Positions 1-21,413 are shown, counted from the stretch's first letter. The stretch: DNA of 64,000 bases from Rhynochetos jubatus (GCA_027574665.1 CM050662.1:6788501-6852500), one strand, 5' to 3'. Numbers and translations: made by a program. The notes: a model not told the origin generated them from the sequence alone.

Positions 1-3000
1 TTCCTCCTCCATTACTGATTTCTTCAGCATTCCCCATTTTTTTCTAAATCTTTCTAGCTTTGTCTTCGCAATTTTCTCCTATAGAAATAAATCTATCTTC
101 ATAGCTGCACTGCTCTCCTGCAAGCTTTTTGGGAAAAGGAGTCATACATAATTCCAAGTTCATATGCTGCAACAGGAATTTAGAAATATATGAAAGGGCA
201 ATGCAATACACAGGCACAAATTTGGCTGTATGTTTACTAGTGATTTAACATAAAAAACCAAATGCTAATTAAGTTACTGTACTAGATGGAAGTATTGGAT
301 ATATTTAACAACATTAAATAAAGCTATTGAGAAAAATTAAAGCATTTTTGCTGCCCTGTGAAGGCACAACTGTAACAAACAGAAGGAACGATGTGCTCCT
401 GAACAGCAGGAGCATTCCCACTTGAAATTATTCAGGACAAACCCTTCTGTAGACAAATTCTTTATAAGCCCGAATTCAATGCTGGAATCAGCAGAAGCCA
501 TAACGCTTTAAAGACAATGAGAAGTTAATATTTTGCTTGTTGGAATCTGTATTTTTAAAGCCTGTTTTCTCAAATATTCACAATGCTAAAAGTAGCTCCT
601 GGGTCTTATTTCAACTTTGTAAATATTCCCCCCCAAAGAATATGAAGCACCAATCTCTAGCCTGGCGCAGGCTGGGGAGTGATCTCAGCGCCCTTATTTC
701 ACCATCCTGTTACTAACAGCACGTGCCTTGCAAATGTCTGCTAATCCTCACAGTTAATCTACAATGTACTACAGGGACAGGTACATGTTTTTAGAGAGCA
801 ATGGAATGTTAGGATGCTAAACGAGTTGTGTTGTAACAGAAATTTAACAAGGTATCTGTTGTGGAATTCAGGAGGCCAGACTCTCCAGTCCCCAGTTTTT
901 CCCTCTAATCTCAACTGAGTTTGTGAGGATTGATGAGGAAAGCTGCAGACTAGAAACGATGGTTCCTGATTCTATTCCTTGTCGCAGCACTGACAGTGTG
1001 CCCTGAGCCCCTTTTGGAGCCATGGCCACTAACAATCAGAAAAAATTCAGCCTGTGACCCCTTCAGTTCCCGGCTCCTGTTTAAATTGCCAATTAGAAAG
1101 AGTTAGAGTGGTGGATTTCGTGTTGGCTCTACTTGTCTACCTGACACTGGATCAAAGGTACTATCTCATTTCATGCAGGCAAACTAACAGCTGATAGATG
1201 GCAGTGACTGTCAATCACTGTCAAAATAGGTTACATGTCCATTTATTTATTCTGTAATTATTTCAGGCACAGTTAATGGCAGAAAACCCTTTCCAGAGTG
1301 TACTGCAGTGCCGTAAAACTGAGAAAACTGAGGGCAGACAGGCAAGCAACGGCCTGTACATAGAACTCACTGGAAGGCAAATAAGGACATGATCAGTTTG
1401 ACAGAAATGAAAAACGTCCGCTAATAAAATATGAGACTGGGAAAATGAGAAGAAAATTTATAACAAAGGCATTTTAAGGTACTGAGTCAGAGAAGTGGGA
1501 ACTGCTGGAGGAACATTGCCAAAGACAGCCTTGTCTGTTCAAGTATCGAAACGGTGCTTCCACCCACTGCGAGAGAAGATTTGAGTGACAAGCCAGGGCT
1601 GTGCTGCTGCTGCAGCACATACGTAAGTTGGCACACACATACACATAAACACACAGAACCCAAAAACAAACCCACCCGGAAAGAGATACTAAGAGAGAAG
1701 CTGAACATGCTGAATTTTGCCAACTGCAAGAGAGGATGTGATATATGTGTGGGTGATGCACATAAGTCAGGAACGCAGTATTTCCAAAGAAAAGCGCTTT
1801 TTTTTTTTCCTTTAATGACTATGGTGTAAGTGATGAGACATGCTATGATTATGAACGCATAAAATGTTTGCCAATAAAGTTGTTATTTCTCTAATTTCTC
1901 TTTTCTCTCTCACCCACTTCTTCTCATCCCTCCCCTGCATTCTTGCTCTGTCACAGTGGACAATACCATCGTTCTACCTGTCATTCATGTTCATAATCCG
2001 GGTATTATTTTCGACTCATCCGTTTCCTCCCCTTACATTCAGGCTTTGACAAAGTCTTACAGATTTGTTCTGCACTGCATCTCTGTCAGAATTCTTGCCC
2101 TAGCTTTCAGCAAATAAAACCAACATTAAATCAACACCTTTTTCTCCAGTGTTGATAAATTCAGTCTTCGTCAGTCATGTCTGTGTGCAACAGTGCTGCA
2201 AAACTCATGTTGTTAATCTGTTGATCTAACCTTCAACTATGTGGCTCTTCTTTCCCAGTCCTGTTTCAGATCCTTTCCCTTATCACACGGAACATGAACT
2301 TCATGCTCCAACTTCATTTACAGACCTGCTTCACCCCAGAGTGCTCACTACTGGAATTCTGACATCAACTTCTCTGTGACTTAAAATGCTTCCAAAAGGG
2401 AAATTTAAAGAGCTTTCTGAGCTCTTTCCTACACTCTGTCTCCTTTGGAGGCCCCATTTGCCCTCCATTATTGACATGTTATCTATCTATCTGCCCCATT
2501 TTCCCTCTTTAAAACAGCCTTTTACCACAGTGTTCCCCAAAATTGACAAGTCACACTGCTAGTGTGTTCATAACACTGCCTATGGTATTTTCCTGCTTCT
2601 ATCTCTACATCTGTCAATTGGTTCCCATTCCTTTCCTTTCAACTTGTGTTGACATTGTAAATTCCTGGAGTTAGCCGTTGGTTTTATGCATTTGTTTTGC
2701 TTGTAAATAACTAACCACATTCTATTAGCTTTAAGCAGTACTATTGCTCATGACAATCTCTTTATAATGCCATAAAAATGGCATTTTTCACGTACTATTG
2801 TTCCTCAGCTGCTCTCTTCTCTGCCAAATTGATCTGCTTGGGGTACGGTACCACCATATTTAATCTAACCTATTTCCCTTGTCTAATCTATAATCTGTTA
2901 CTGCACAGATTTGCAGTGAGTCACTTGAATACTACAGGACCACATTCACCAGTTTGACTGTGACGTGGAAGCCCCGCAGAGCTGCCTCACCACGTGTTCC

Positions 3001-6000
3001 ATCTCTTCAGCCAGGCTATGAACATGCGCAGGACAGGCAAGGGAGAGGCTGTTCAGTGTCACCTCTCACCTTTCCCTTCCAAGTCCACGGAGCTTCTGTC
3101 TGCTTGCACTATTTCCACTTCCTAAAATGTCTACCCAAGTGATGGAGACAAATACTGTTCTCCTTACTCACACAGAGAGGAAATATTAACTCCTATACAT
3201 TACCAGCATATGTCAGTATCAATTCATGTGGGCCATGTGCTCAACAACAAAGAACTGAGTACGGAATTATTCAGCAAGACGCACTCCAAAATTCATGTTT
3301 TCCGCCCTGCAATCACTCCCAGAACCTCTTATGCCACTGGGAGCATTCTGGACATAGCACTAAGTGAACAGTTTCAAGCAAAGTATTAAATGGATGGAAA
3401 GACATTATGCATTGTTGCCCAAGCAATAAGCCTCTGAATCACCTCTGAGCAAGAAGAGTCTCAAACAACTGAAATTTGAATAACAACTGAAAAAAAGCAA
3501 CAGTTGCTACTTCTAGCAATTATACCTTACTTACCTAATAACTGACGGCTTTTTACATTTTTATACAGAGATTAACAGTACACACATAACAAAGGAAATG
3601 GCAGCGGTAGGAACTCTTAATGTGGTGTGGGCAATCATCAGAAACAGCAAATCCATTAGAATAAATTTAAAAAGAGATAGACTACACTTTACAGCTTAGT
3701 AACTATTTCAAACTAAATAGATGTTGCAAAAGAAATAAAAAGAAATTTAAAAAAACCTACCCTTCTTTTTATACTTATTAAAGTGGCGCCGTCCTTTGCC
3801 AGTAAGCCAAAAACAAACAGAATGAAAATAAAATAATGAAAAACCCACACAAGGAGAACAGGAAAAGAAACTGTGAATAACATAAATCTGAATCATTAGA
3901 GTTCTTAAATCAGATTAAAATGTCAACTGATTAAACATGGTACAAATTTCTGGATTAAAGAAATTCCAAAAGCCTTCAATCCATTTAGATTAAAATATTA
4001 AACATGTTTCTTATTACATTGCATAATCAAGTAAAAGTATCCGCTAAATGGCAACTTCATGGCAGCTGACATGAGCTACTTGACTCAATTTTTTTTCCTT
4101 TCTTTACAATTCGGACACCATCACTCAACAGGCTATCCTCATCATGTCAGCGTAGAAATCCCATGGGATGGAACGTTGTCTCACCCTTTCAGATTAGCTA
4201 AATATGCTTATGATGCAAATCCTAGTATTTTAAAATGCAAAATTAAAGGAGACTCTGAGCACATTTGCAAAACAGAATATGACAGCGTCTTTGGAGGTAC
4301 TTTTGTTAAAGGAGTGGAAGAGTTGCATGCCCTCCAAATATATTATAAGATGAAATGAGAATATAGCCAACTCTGAGTCACTTCTAGGAACCCAACTCAT
4401 TGTAACATTGAACTCTACAAATGATGAAAAGCAGGACACGATGAAGGATGCCTGCCTGCAGATTTACCACAGACCTTGGCACCTGAAAGACCAACCTATT
4501 ATCAGACATTAACAGTGGGAACACTAAGAAGGACATTTTGTGCACTTGGGTGGTTATGTCACAGAGGTTACAGAAAAACAGCGATGAATATAAAAATATG
4601 ACAATACACCAAAATAACATAATCATAGCTGCATATCTGATTCTTTAATCGATCCTTGGCCACAGAATTCCTTCCTATCAATAACTCTGACAGATAATTG
4701 TGGACAGGTTACTCACAGTGCAGTTCAATTTACAGCAAATTTTCCACTGGCTTTAACTACACACATTTTCTTTATCAGGATACATCTCTACCCACTGAAC
4801 TATCTTTTGAATATCAGACTTTCTTTTTCTTTATATGCTGTATTTTATCCACATGACATTAAAATTTATCACTACCTTTTTTGTATGTCAAATGGAATTG
4901 TTAGTTAGGTTAAACTCCAAATTGTTTCAAAGGGAATCTTGCCTAGGCAAGGAGACAGTAAATCTGTTGATACTGGCTACCTGAGAATATTTCTTTCCAC
5001 AGATAAGAGTGAGAAATCACAACCACCCTCCCCAGTATTCGGCAGAATGTTTGAGAGGGTGAAATTTCCTCCAATTCAATCAGGGTATGCAAGGGTATTT
5101 CAGCCTGTGGGTTGGGCCAACAGTTAGTCTCTTTCTAATAATTTTCCTGGAGCTAATGGATCTGAAGTTAAACCTGTGCTGTCTCTCATAGATTTCCTTC
5201 ATTTTTATCTTTTAGAACTACATGGACGGAGTAAAGTAACCGAGGGAGTACGTGCACGCTGTCTGCAAATAGTTCGCAGATGACTCCTCTCAAGATTCAT
5301 TGCTTCTGATGCCCTCAAGTTCAGGGCTGTAACCAGGGATTCACCGGAACAAGGGATCATGCTTCCAATGCACCGAACTTGTGTGGAGCTCTTAGACTGC
5401 TGTGTTATCGCATGAATCAAGTTCTAAAAGCCAACAGAGGAGCTTCTTCACGTTTTCTCCACATTTCTCTAATAGAGTGTTGCCTCAAATTCTGTTACAG
5501 TGGAGAACTGAGACATTGAAAGATGTGTTGCTAGGGAAATAATAATTAAAAAAATCAGATGGAAGGAAAATCATTACCCTTCCACACTTAATGTTAAATA
5601 GAAATTCAACATTATGGTAAATATATATTAAACGTGTGTCCACACATATAATAGTCTGGAAAAGATTTCATTCGTGATCTCATTTTACTGTGTTTTACCA
5701 CGCATACAATCCCAATTTTGATTTCTGTCTCCTGAAAATGCTCTCACGTATAATCAGCATTCAAACAAGCAGAAAAATCTGTGGACATGAGAACAGGCTG
5801 GCCAGTGCCTGTGAAATGGGTGAGGCATTCAGCCCCTACACCCTGACTCAGAGACTGGGTGTGCCTCATCGTATGAAGATGCGCAGCTATGTGCTTGCAC
5901 AGGAACACGAGAACCCTGTCAGCACACCCATTTTGTCATTTTATGTAGTTTTCCAAGCCTCTTTGTTCTTTAGAAATACCGTGATGTCTGACAAGAAAAC

Positions 6001-7661
6001 AGTAAAGGAGTTGAAAGAAGCTTCCAAGACACCATTTCTGGTTTTAAGGGGAAAGAGACAACACAGAAAGGACAAAGCAGGAAGCAGAGGGAATGCACGG
6101 AGGGGTGGGAGAAGCCTGACAGGTACAGTTTGACAAGTACCCTGTAAAAAAGGTATTTATCTGACAGAGCCTGAATGAAGTATTTCCTAGCATTAACACA
6201 GAAGACAGTGTTACACAGAGGTTCGGTACACAATTCAGGATTGCTCCGCAACTCAAAATGCAAATGAGGTGATTTAATGGCCATGTACGTGAAGAGTGGC
6301 AGCACAGCACAGTGACTGCATGCACGCTTTCACAGGTTAACACACAGAAATGCCTATAGCTGTCAGCGGGTATTTACAGCGGACATTATCGCACCATTTA
6401 CTCTGGAATATACAGACAGCTCTTCTATGTATTTGCCAAGTGTCTTAATTTCTCAGGTAATCAAACAACATGCTCACTGTATTTGAAGTCTTCTTTAAAA
6501 CGAGTACTGAACGAGCATGGAAATAACATCACTGGCTTTCCAATGTCCTCAGGGTCTGGTGTTTTATTTTTTTTTGTACTGAGGCACCTCCAAGAGCCAA
6601 ATATAGAGACACAAAATTGAAATGCCTCTCTCCAGTAGGGCTATAACAGCTATTCAAGGAGTATTTTGTGGACACACACGGGTATGCTGGATGCCCCCTT
6701 GCTACACCAGTGAAAGAGGTGGGGCACAACAAACTGCCCTCAGGACTGGATCGGGAGTCTAAGAAGAAATGAGCACAGTTCTAAGGACCTTCACGGCACT
6801 GCAAAATGCTTACACCACCAGGCTTTCCCCCTTTGAACACTGACAACCCTATCCCTGTGGAAAACAACGGCAGGCATGTGATACTGACAGTGTGCCTAAA
6901 TCTCACCCAAACCAAGAAGGAAGCAAACTGTAAAATGTTGTGACTATGCTCAGGAACAGCAGGGAATACAACAAAGTCATTGATTTAGACAACATATGTG
7001 CTACTAGCTGTATGAACTAAAGAGGCCCTCCTTTACGAATTTTCTCCCTGCGACAGCTATCGCAAACTCTCAGAAAGAACTTAGTAAACACATACTGCTG
7101 ATCCAGAGTTGTCTTTTAGATTTCTGTTTAGTCCTTGATAATCATGCATCTTCCAGTTTTGGTTGTTAAAATTTACAACTGACACTTAAGAACAGGTTTA
7201 TTTTATGACTTTATCAAGTCCTACTTATTTTCCTAAGAAAGTGAACTTCCTTTGGTCAAAGAGTAATTGTATAAGCAAGAAAGATGCTACGGACTAGAAA
7301 TAAGGCTCAGCCAAGCCAGCATATACATTACATGCTGTCAATGATGATAATCAGTCTTCTGTTGCAGACCAATTAATGATTATCAGAAAGCATTAATGAT
7401 AATTCACCCACTTTCAGAGAACATAAATTTTTTCTGTCATTTCTGCCGACTACTTTTGACACAAAAAAAGTTGCAGTTATGCAAGCTCATCAGCAAGGTA
7501 GTTAAATGTGATCACTGGAAGTATTGCTAAGAGATGTGAGGAAAAAAGTGCGTATTGATCTACTTGAATCTGGCTTGGAGCCATGCTAACTAGCAGGCAC
7601 TGTAGATCCATACATCACGAACGCACACTGTGGTTATTTGTAAACATAGGGAAAATGATAC
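1..7661 (-). other. TENM2: TENM2 intron, 3' part of window (incomplete)
   Basis: This is the intron downstream of the EGF1 exon. It should be followed by the exon with the second EGF repeat (expected start ACPVLCSGNG), but I find no cysteine-rich minus-strand exon with those features down to position 1. The sequence is AT-rich with scattered short homopolymers. No CR1 tail, tRNA-like structure or microsatellite of note was seen. Open frames at 4059-4358 and 5690-6133 on the plus strand lack recognisable domains and are probably chance. A small CpG-bearing patch lies at about 5220-5400 and a TAAT-rich cluster at 7340-7404. Confidence 0.7.
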
Positions 7662-7763
7662 CTTTAGCACAATCTGCTCCGTGAAATCCTGGGAAACAGT
7701 GGCAGACACCAGATACACACTCGCCATTCCCATGACAATTCCGTGGGCAGTCTTGCACTGAAT
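7662..7763 (-). CDS. TENM2: TENM2 exon: first EGF-like repeat
   Basis: This 102-nt exon completes an Asp codon (G+AT) and encodes [15 protein letters not shown], then [18 protein letters not shown] plus one base. All six cysteines of a teneurin EGF-like repeat are present in the family spacing (C-x3-C-x5-C-x4-C-x1-C-x8-C), so this is a complete EGF1. In teneurins EGF repeats 2 and 5 carry the odd cysteines that make covalent dimers; EGF1 does not. The minus-strand acceptor is cttgtatttcag and the donor is G|gtatca. The exit phase is 1, so the next exon must supply two bases, as expected for the Ala that normally follows Lys. A Met-initiated frame overlaps this exon in another register and is a shadow. 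Confidence 0.95.
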
Positions 7764-10700
7764 CTGAAATACAAGCATCACAGGCACACTCGTTGGTTCC
7801 TATTTAGGCTACAAATTCTTTGCTTATTTTTAATTCAGTTTATTTTGTCTTCAATACTTAGAAGAACAATTCCTAATAATATTGACACCACAAAGTTCAG
7901 GTGAGGCAGAAGGTACCAAGTGTTACAGCACATTAAGTAAGCATAGAGATTCTAAGGTCACATGTTAAGTCTGAGCACCATGAGAACCACAAATCTTCAA
8001 ACCAGCAGACAGTACTGCCTCTTAAGACCTCTACAGCTATGTGTGAATTCATATTATGTAGCAAACATAACGCTGCATCAGGAAAATCATCAATGTCCCT
8101 TTTGCAATGAGACTTTGATCCGTCACAACCACTTTTCCATGTGAAACCGATTATCCCAAGGATTGTATCTTCTTTTCCTTCTACAGGTATTTAAAGCCTC
8201 ATTAATTAAGCTGACAGAAATATCTGCTGAACATGACAAAGAGGAGCTCTCTTGCTCTGAAAAATATTCTTTTTCCAAAAAAAGTCAATGAAAAAGGTGC
8301 AAGTAGCTACACAAGAGAATGAAGAAGAGGTCTGTGAAAACAGAGGACGAGGTTTAACACTAGAGGTTAAGTGACTGACTGAAGTGTTCATGACTTCAAT
8401 AATCTGAGGAGAGTAAGCACACCAGCCTGACAATAAAAATCCACTTGTATTAAAACACTATTTTTTCACAATTTCTGCTATTATCTGGATAACATATACA
8501 CTACTTTGCATAACAGCAACCTAGAAATAAAATTCCAGTTTTGAAATTAATTGTCAAAATCACTTCCATTTGAAAGCTGTTGGATTTCAGTGGAACATAT
8601 CCTCAACATGTAATTATTGGAATAAAAATCTAATTGGAATGTTGTTACACCTCACTATTACTCCGTGTTGTTGTGGGACCTCTGGTTCCAAACTAAATGG
8701 CTCTGTCAGTCCCAAACAGCAAACAAATAGCAGCTGTACAACACGGAAAATTAATTTTGGATTTGGAACTAGCAGAACCATGCAGAGTGGTTTTCTGTCA
8801 AACTAAATTGAAAAGAAGAAAAAAATTCAGGCACAACTTTAAACCTAATTTCACAGTTGCAGGACACTAAATAAAAAAAAACCTTCAAGAAACTTTTCAA
8901 AGAGATGTCATTAGCTTGGCCTCTTGAACAGATTCATGTAAACAATGAAAAGAAAAATTGAAATGCTATGCTCAAAGATATCAATTTGTCTCATGAAAAA
9001 GCTTGTCTATAGATTTATTCATTATTTTGCTTCATGGCACACAAAAGCATTTTCTATGTATTCAAAATCATAGTAAATTTAGTATTGTCTGCGAGTTAAG
9101 ATCACTCCTGTTATTCTTTCTCCTCTTCCACATCAGAGAAACGTTCAGCTATCTCAGATCCTTTGATTATGAAACATCTGACACTAGGTGTGTGTAGAAG
9201 AACCTCTGAACTGGATAAAACACTATACTTTTCTCTACATTTCAGTCCAATTACTATTATTGCACTACCAAGTAGTCTACCTGACTATTAGACCTTTGAC
9301 GCTCTTGAAGGCTGTAGCCTAGACCAGGCAACTCCTTTAAAGACAGCCTATCATATCGGAAGGTCGTCTAAGCACAACAGGGGCACAAGAGGATATAAGC
9401 ACAAATGTTCTTGTTTTTGGAGAAGCAGAAAAAGCCTTCTATGGGCAAATATATGTATCAACATGCATAGCACCTCCTAACTCTCACAAAACCACACAGA
9501 GCTATGGAAGAAAAATAATTTTTTCCACCTTAACTGAGGTTAACAGAAACAATTATATTCATACTTAATGATACAGTAGTGGCTATCCTCCTACACCCTT
9601 TGGGACTTAAGCCAACAAACTGAATTTTATACTAATGTAATAGGAAAAAATTAAGCTTCATATCATTAATCAGGCAGGACTGCAAAAGACCGCCAACTAT
9701 TTTTCACCAAAGCTTAAAAACTCACCGGGACTTTCTGCAGTTTCTTGTTCCCTAAACTAACAGGAATTACAGATTTATACAATATCGTGCCATTTAACAC
9801 TTCACCAGCCAGGACGAAATAGCACATGGACTATCAGAGTCTTTTATGGCACTGCGACAAGATACGAAGCAAAGTTCATCGAGAGTTCATCTTCCACAGA
9901 TCTTCTGATAAAGCCTGGAGAATTTAGACTCAGTTTGATTTTCAAGTGAATGGAGCCCTATTCCTCTAACAGAACTGCAAGCTTCTCAGATCATAGGCTA
10001 GATGTTCTTCTGCTCTTGATTCCACCATGTTGAGGAGATGACACACTACCAGGAGAGTGTTAAGCTATAAATCAGCCTATGGCTAATTAACTGACTCAAT
10101 TAATCTTTGAGGTGGCTGCAAACAGTAGCCTCATTCACAGGTGTCCGTTTCTTGTGCTGTTGTTTTACTAAGATTAAACAGCTTTCCTGTTGGCTACTAT
10201 TCCACCTGGGTGTAAAGGAACCTCTCAGGAGAAGCAAATAAGAAGTATAAAAATGACAGAGATAAGGGAGAAGAATATTAACTGGGGAATGCTTCAACCT
10301 AGACTGAACTTATCTGAGACCTGGAGCACCTCTCCTAGGAAGAAAGGCTGAGAGAGTTGGGCTTGTTCAGCCTGGAGAAGAGAAGGCTCCAGGGAGACTT
10401 TATAGCACCTTCCACTACCTGAAGGGGCTACAAAGAAGCTGGCGGGGGGGGGGGGGGGGGGGGAGGGCTTTTTACAAGGGCAGGGAGTGACAGGACAAGG
10501 GGTAATGTGTTTAAACTGAAAGCGGGGAGATTCAGATTAGATATCAGGAAGAAGTTTTTCCCGGAGAGGGTGGGGAGGCACTGGGACAGGTTGCCCAGAG
10601 AAGCTGTGGACGGACACATCCCTGGAAGTGTTCAAGCCAGGCTGGATGAGGCTTGGAGCAACCTGGTCTAGTGGAGGGTGTCCCTGCCCATAGCAGGGGG

Positions 10701-10993
10701 GTGGAACTAGATGAGCTTTAAGGGCCCTTCCAACCCAAACCATTCTATGATTCTATGAGCCTTGGTTTCCAGAACTGAACTCAAGATCTATGGGAATGCT
10801 AAAGTCTTAAAAGAAAAATCAGCAAATTAAAATCAACACTCCATTATAAACCTTCTGACAGAGCAGTGTTGAGGAAAAAAATGCACAACATAAGGATAAA
10901 CAGGCTGAATACTGAAGACTGCAAGAAAGTATTATGACTTAAAGTAAGGGAAGGTATAAATAGGTAAAATGTTTACCTTGTGGCAATACCTAC
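7764..10993 (-). other. TENM2: TENM2 intron between linker exon and EGF1 exon
   Basis: This 3,230-bp intron has donor gtaggt at the high-coordinate end and acceptor atttcag at the low end. It carries one CR1 3' fragment (10321-10758) in the orientation opposite to the gene. I recognise nothing else in it. Confidence 0.85.
10321..10758 (+). mobile_element. CR1 LINE, 3'-end fragment with G20 tract
   Basis: Plus-strand text runs from CTGGAGCACCTCTCC through the GAGAGAGTTGGGCTTGTTCAGCCTGG block, GTTGCCCAGAGAAGCTGTGG and AACCTGGTCTAGTGG to the end CATTCTATGATTCTATGA, which is the classic CR1 3' terminus with its short direct repeat. It is 5'-truncated, about 438 bp, as most CR1 copies are. At 10444-10463 the usual GGAGAGGGGC region has become 20 consecutive G, probably by slippage. 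The fairly clean 3' half suggests a moderately young copy. No target-site duplication is seen, as usual for CR1. Confidence 0.95.
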
Positions 10994-11189
10994 CCAAAAT
11001 AACTGTACTGAAAGAGACCACTTCTTTGTCCTTGCCATCGTTGTAAAATGCCAGGTGCCACAAACCCACATCCAAGTATTGAACAAACACAGCTTCATTC
11101 TGAACAAGGGTCTGAATACTTCGTCGTTCCCGTGGGGACTCCACCACACTCCATTTCTCCTTCCCATCCAAGCGTTCCATGAAATCATA
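10994..11189 (-). CDS. TENM2: TENM2 exon: linker with furin-type RERR site
   Basis: This 196-nt exon starts at TAT (Tyr), directly after the Gln that ends the upstream exon, and reads [13 protein letters not shown], then [16 protein letters not shown], then [19 protein letters not shown] and VVSFSTVIL plus one base of the next codon. The minus-strand acceptor is tcaccctgcag behind a very long pyrimidine tract. The donor is G|gtaggt. RERR fits the furin consensus R-X-K/R-R, and teneurin-2 is known to be cut at such a site in the secretory pathway, the ectodomain staying attached by non-covalent contacts. The HLAFYNDGK block is shared by all teneurins. The RERR-bearing segment is what separates teneurin-2 from its paralogues. 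The frame is open throughout. Confidence 0.97.
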
Positions 11190-18870
<7,681 letters not shown>

Positions 18871-21396
18871 TTAATACAGGCATTTTTATTCATTCAAGAT
18901 GAACACCTGTGGCAACGCAACCTTTTAGATCAAACTGTATCTTTCCTTGCTTATTCTGATGCAATTCGCCTGCTGTTTCAATCTGTATGTAAGAATTTGT
19001 CCCCTATATTTGAATTAAGAAGGTTATGGACCTTTTTTCTGTAGAGCATCTGCAATATTCTTATCCCTCCAACCCTTTAATTCTGTGATTGCTCTTTACT
19101 GATCAAATATAGGAACAATAGAGAGTCAACTAAGCACATACAGATGTCCCTGTGCTCTTTTCAGCTTCATCTTGTATTCAACCAGGGTATAAAAAAATTA
19201 TCAGAAAGGTGAACTGAAGAGGTAAGTTCAGTCTAAATGAACCGATGGCAAATTTCTATTAGCATTGTTTTATATAGTAAAGTATCCCAATAAACTCCAG
19301 GTCACAGACAAGCGAGTTGACAGAGGAAATGAAGTGCACAGAGAAGGATTTAGAGGACAGTGCCTGTACTCTGACATGTGTCCTCTCCCTCCTGAAAGAA
19401 AGTACAACTCAGTGTGCTGCCTTTTAAGTTCTCTCTGCCTGAAGCAGTGAGTACCTGCAAGGCTTTCACCCTCGTGCTGTGGTTAGTTAAAATCCACCAT
19501 CTGATGGTTCTTCAGCATGCATTATTGAAGACAAGATACAAGACCTTTCTGGTTGAGTGCTCTGGCTTCCAGCCCATGAAATAGTCAACCTTTAAAACAT
19601 GGTGCAAATCCCTTCTGTTCTCAGCTGAACAGCACAGTTCTGAGGCTGCACATATTTTAAACATGGAGTGAGTGAAGAGTTAGCAGTGCATACAAGTTGG
19701 AGCTTATAGCTACGTTGGGTTGTGTGTTCCATATTCCCAAACAGCATGGTGAGAAATCTGTTTTAAAATTATTACAGCAGACACTACAAAGACCAGAAAA
19801 CCACAGAAAATATCTATTAACAATCACAGAAATTTAAAGGTATCATTAATCTCACTATTAATACACATTGGATGGTAGTGGTACCTCTGATGCAACCTGA
19901 CAGTATTTGTTAAAAGCTCAATATTTACTTCATGTTTCTTTCAAGTGTAATAATATTTTCAATAAATGGCAAGTTACTTTTGAAATACATTCCAGCACTG
20001 TATGAATATAACAGGATGGCACAGAATGACATATAATTCCAGCAGGTAAACACATAACAGCTTTTCTGTCTTGACTATCTTTAATTGAGAGAGCTGCAGT
20101 AGCATGGTTTCAATTATAGATTCCAAATTATCTATGTGAGCAGCACTTACACTTGTACATAATGAAACAGATATTACGTTAGCAGTGTTTTGAAATGGTA
20201 AAAGAGTGCTCTGAATACCAACTGCGATACGGTTTTTGGCAACTTGTTTGTTTTTTCATTTTCTATGTTAATGGGTCTACAGCAACATCACAGCACTAAG
20301 GAAAAAAGCAAGCAGAAGAGGCCGCAGAGACAGGCTGCAAAGAAAGGAAAAATGGGTGAGAATGTCAAGCCTTTAGAGCCGCCCAAGAACACAGACACAT
20401 CAACCAGAGTCAAACATGTAATGTTTTATAAAAACTACATGGTCTAACTCTTAATAGATGACTGCAAGAGAGCATATCTCAAAGTTCCCACCTCAGTGAA
20501 GTCAGGCACCATCTCACTAAAATTTAATTAGTCCTTACCCACATGGTCAGGAAAACCAGGTACAAGTACATGAAATCACCTGCTGAAGGCTAGACTGGAA
20601 TTACTGGCAGAGCTGGGAAGTCACCCTAAGACTGAGGGCTTCTTCATCTCCTTTGAGTACAGCATTACACACTTCACAGTTCCACATTTTGGAAAGAAAT
20701 GATGATTTTTTTTCCAACATTCTTAAAAAGCATGCTGCAAAATATTTCCTTGGAAGCAGACTGTGCATACTTAAGTGAACATCCACTGTATCTAATCTGA
20801 GAACAGACTCCTTGACACACTCTGAAGAACCCTGCTCTTCAGGATCAGTATATCCATGGTCAAACAGTCAAAGAAAAAGCTATTTCCAGGAAGTATCACA
20901 GTAATCATTATTATTATGCTGAAAGCTGTGTAAGTAATAAAGGTGGGAAGATTAATAGACCAGTGTCTCTTCCAGTGTTCTGACTCTGTCCACAGACTTC
21001 TCATACTCAGTGAATTATCTGCATTATATATTGGTTTCGATTGTGTTAATTTCATGACTACAAATGACTAAAGCTGCTCCAGTCCATGGAAGCTAGTGGA
21101 AATCTTTGACATGAACACTGAAGTCAGTAAGGTGTAATCTATATCTGAAATCCACACATCAAATTGGTGGGAATCTGGAACTCAGATCTGTCTGAAATCA
21201 GACGCCTCTCCCCCAGGTTGGAATCTGCCTCTCATCTAGTTTCTATTTAAGCAATACTTTATACTTACGATTTTTACTACAGTTCTAGAATTCAGTGGAG
21301 CAGCAGTCATGTACATTCAGAGATATAGCAGCACAAATCTAATATTCTAATTAGTTAAAAAATAAGCACCTTATTGTCACTTACCTCATGCCATAA

Positions 21397-21413
21397 ATAT
21401 ATATATATATATA
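21397..21413. repeat. Short AT dinucleotide run
   Basis: About eight AT units in an AT-rich setting, a minor microsatellite inside an intron. Confidence 0.8.

Noticed and set aside
5690-6133. 147-codon plus-strand frame with a basic C-terminus
   Set aside because: The basic tail comes from an A/G-rich stretch; no domain or gene context supports it.
10428-10743. Poly-Pro minus-strand frames
   Set aside because: Produced by the G20 tract inside the CR1.
20244-20447. Lys/Gln-rich short frame resembling a basic nuclear protein
   Set aside because: Composition follows an A-rich stretch; no homologue recognised and no gene context.
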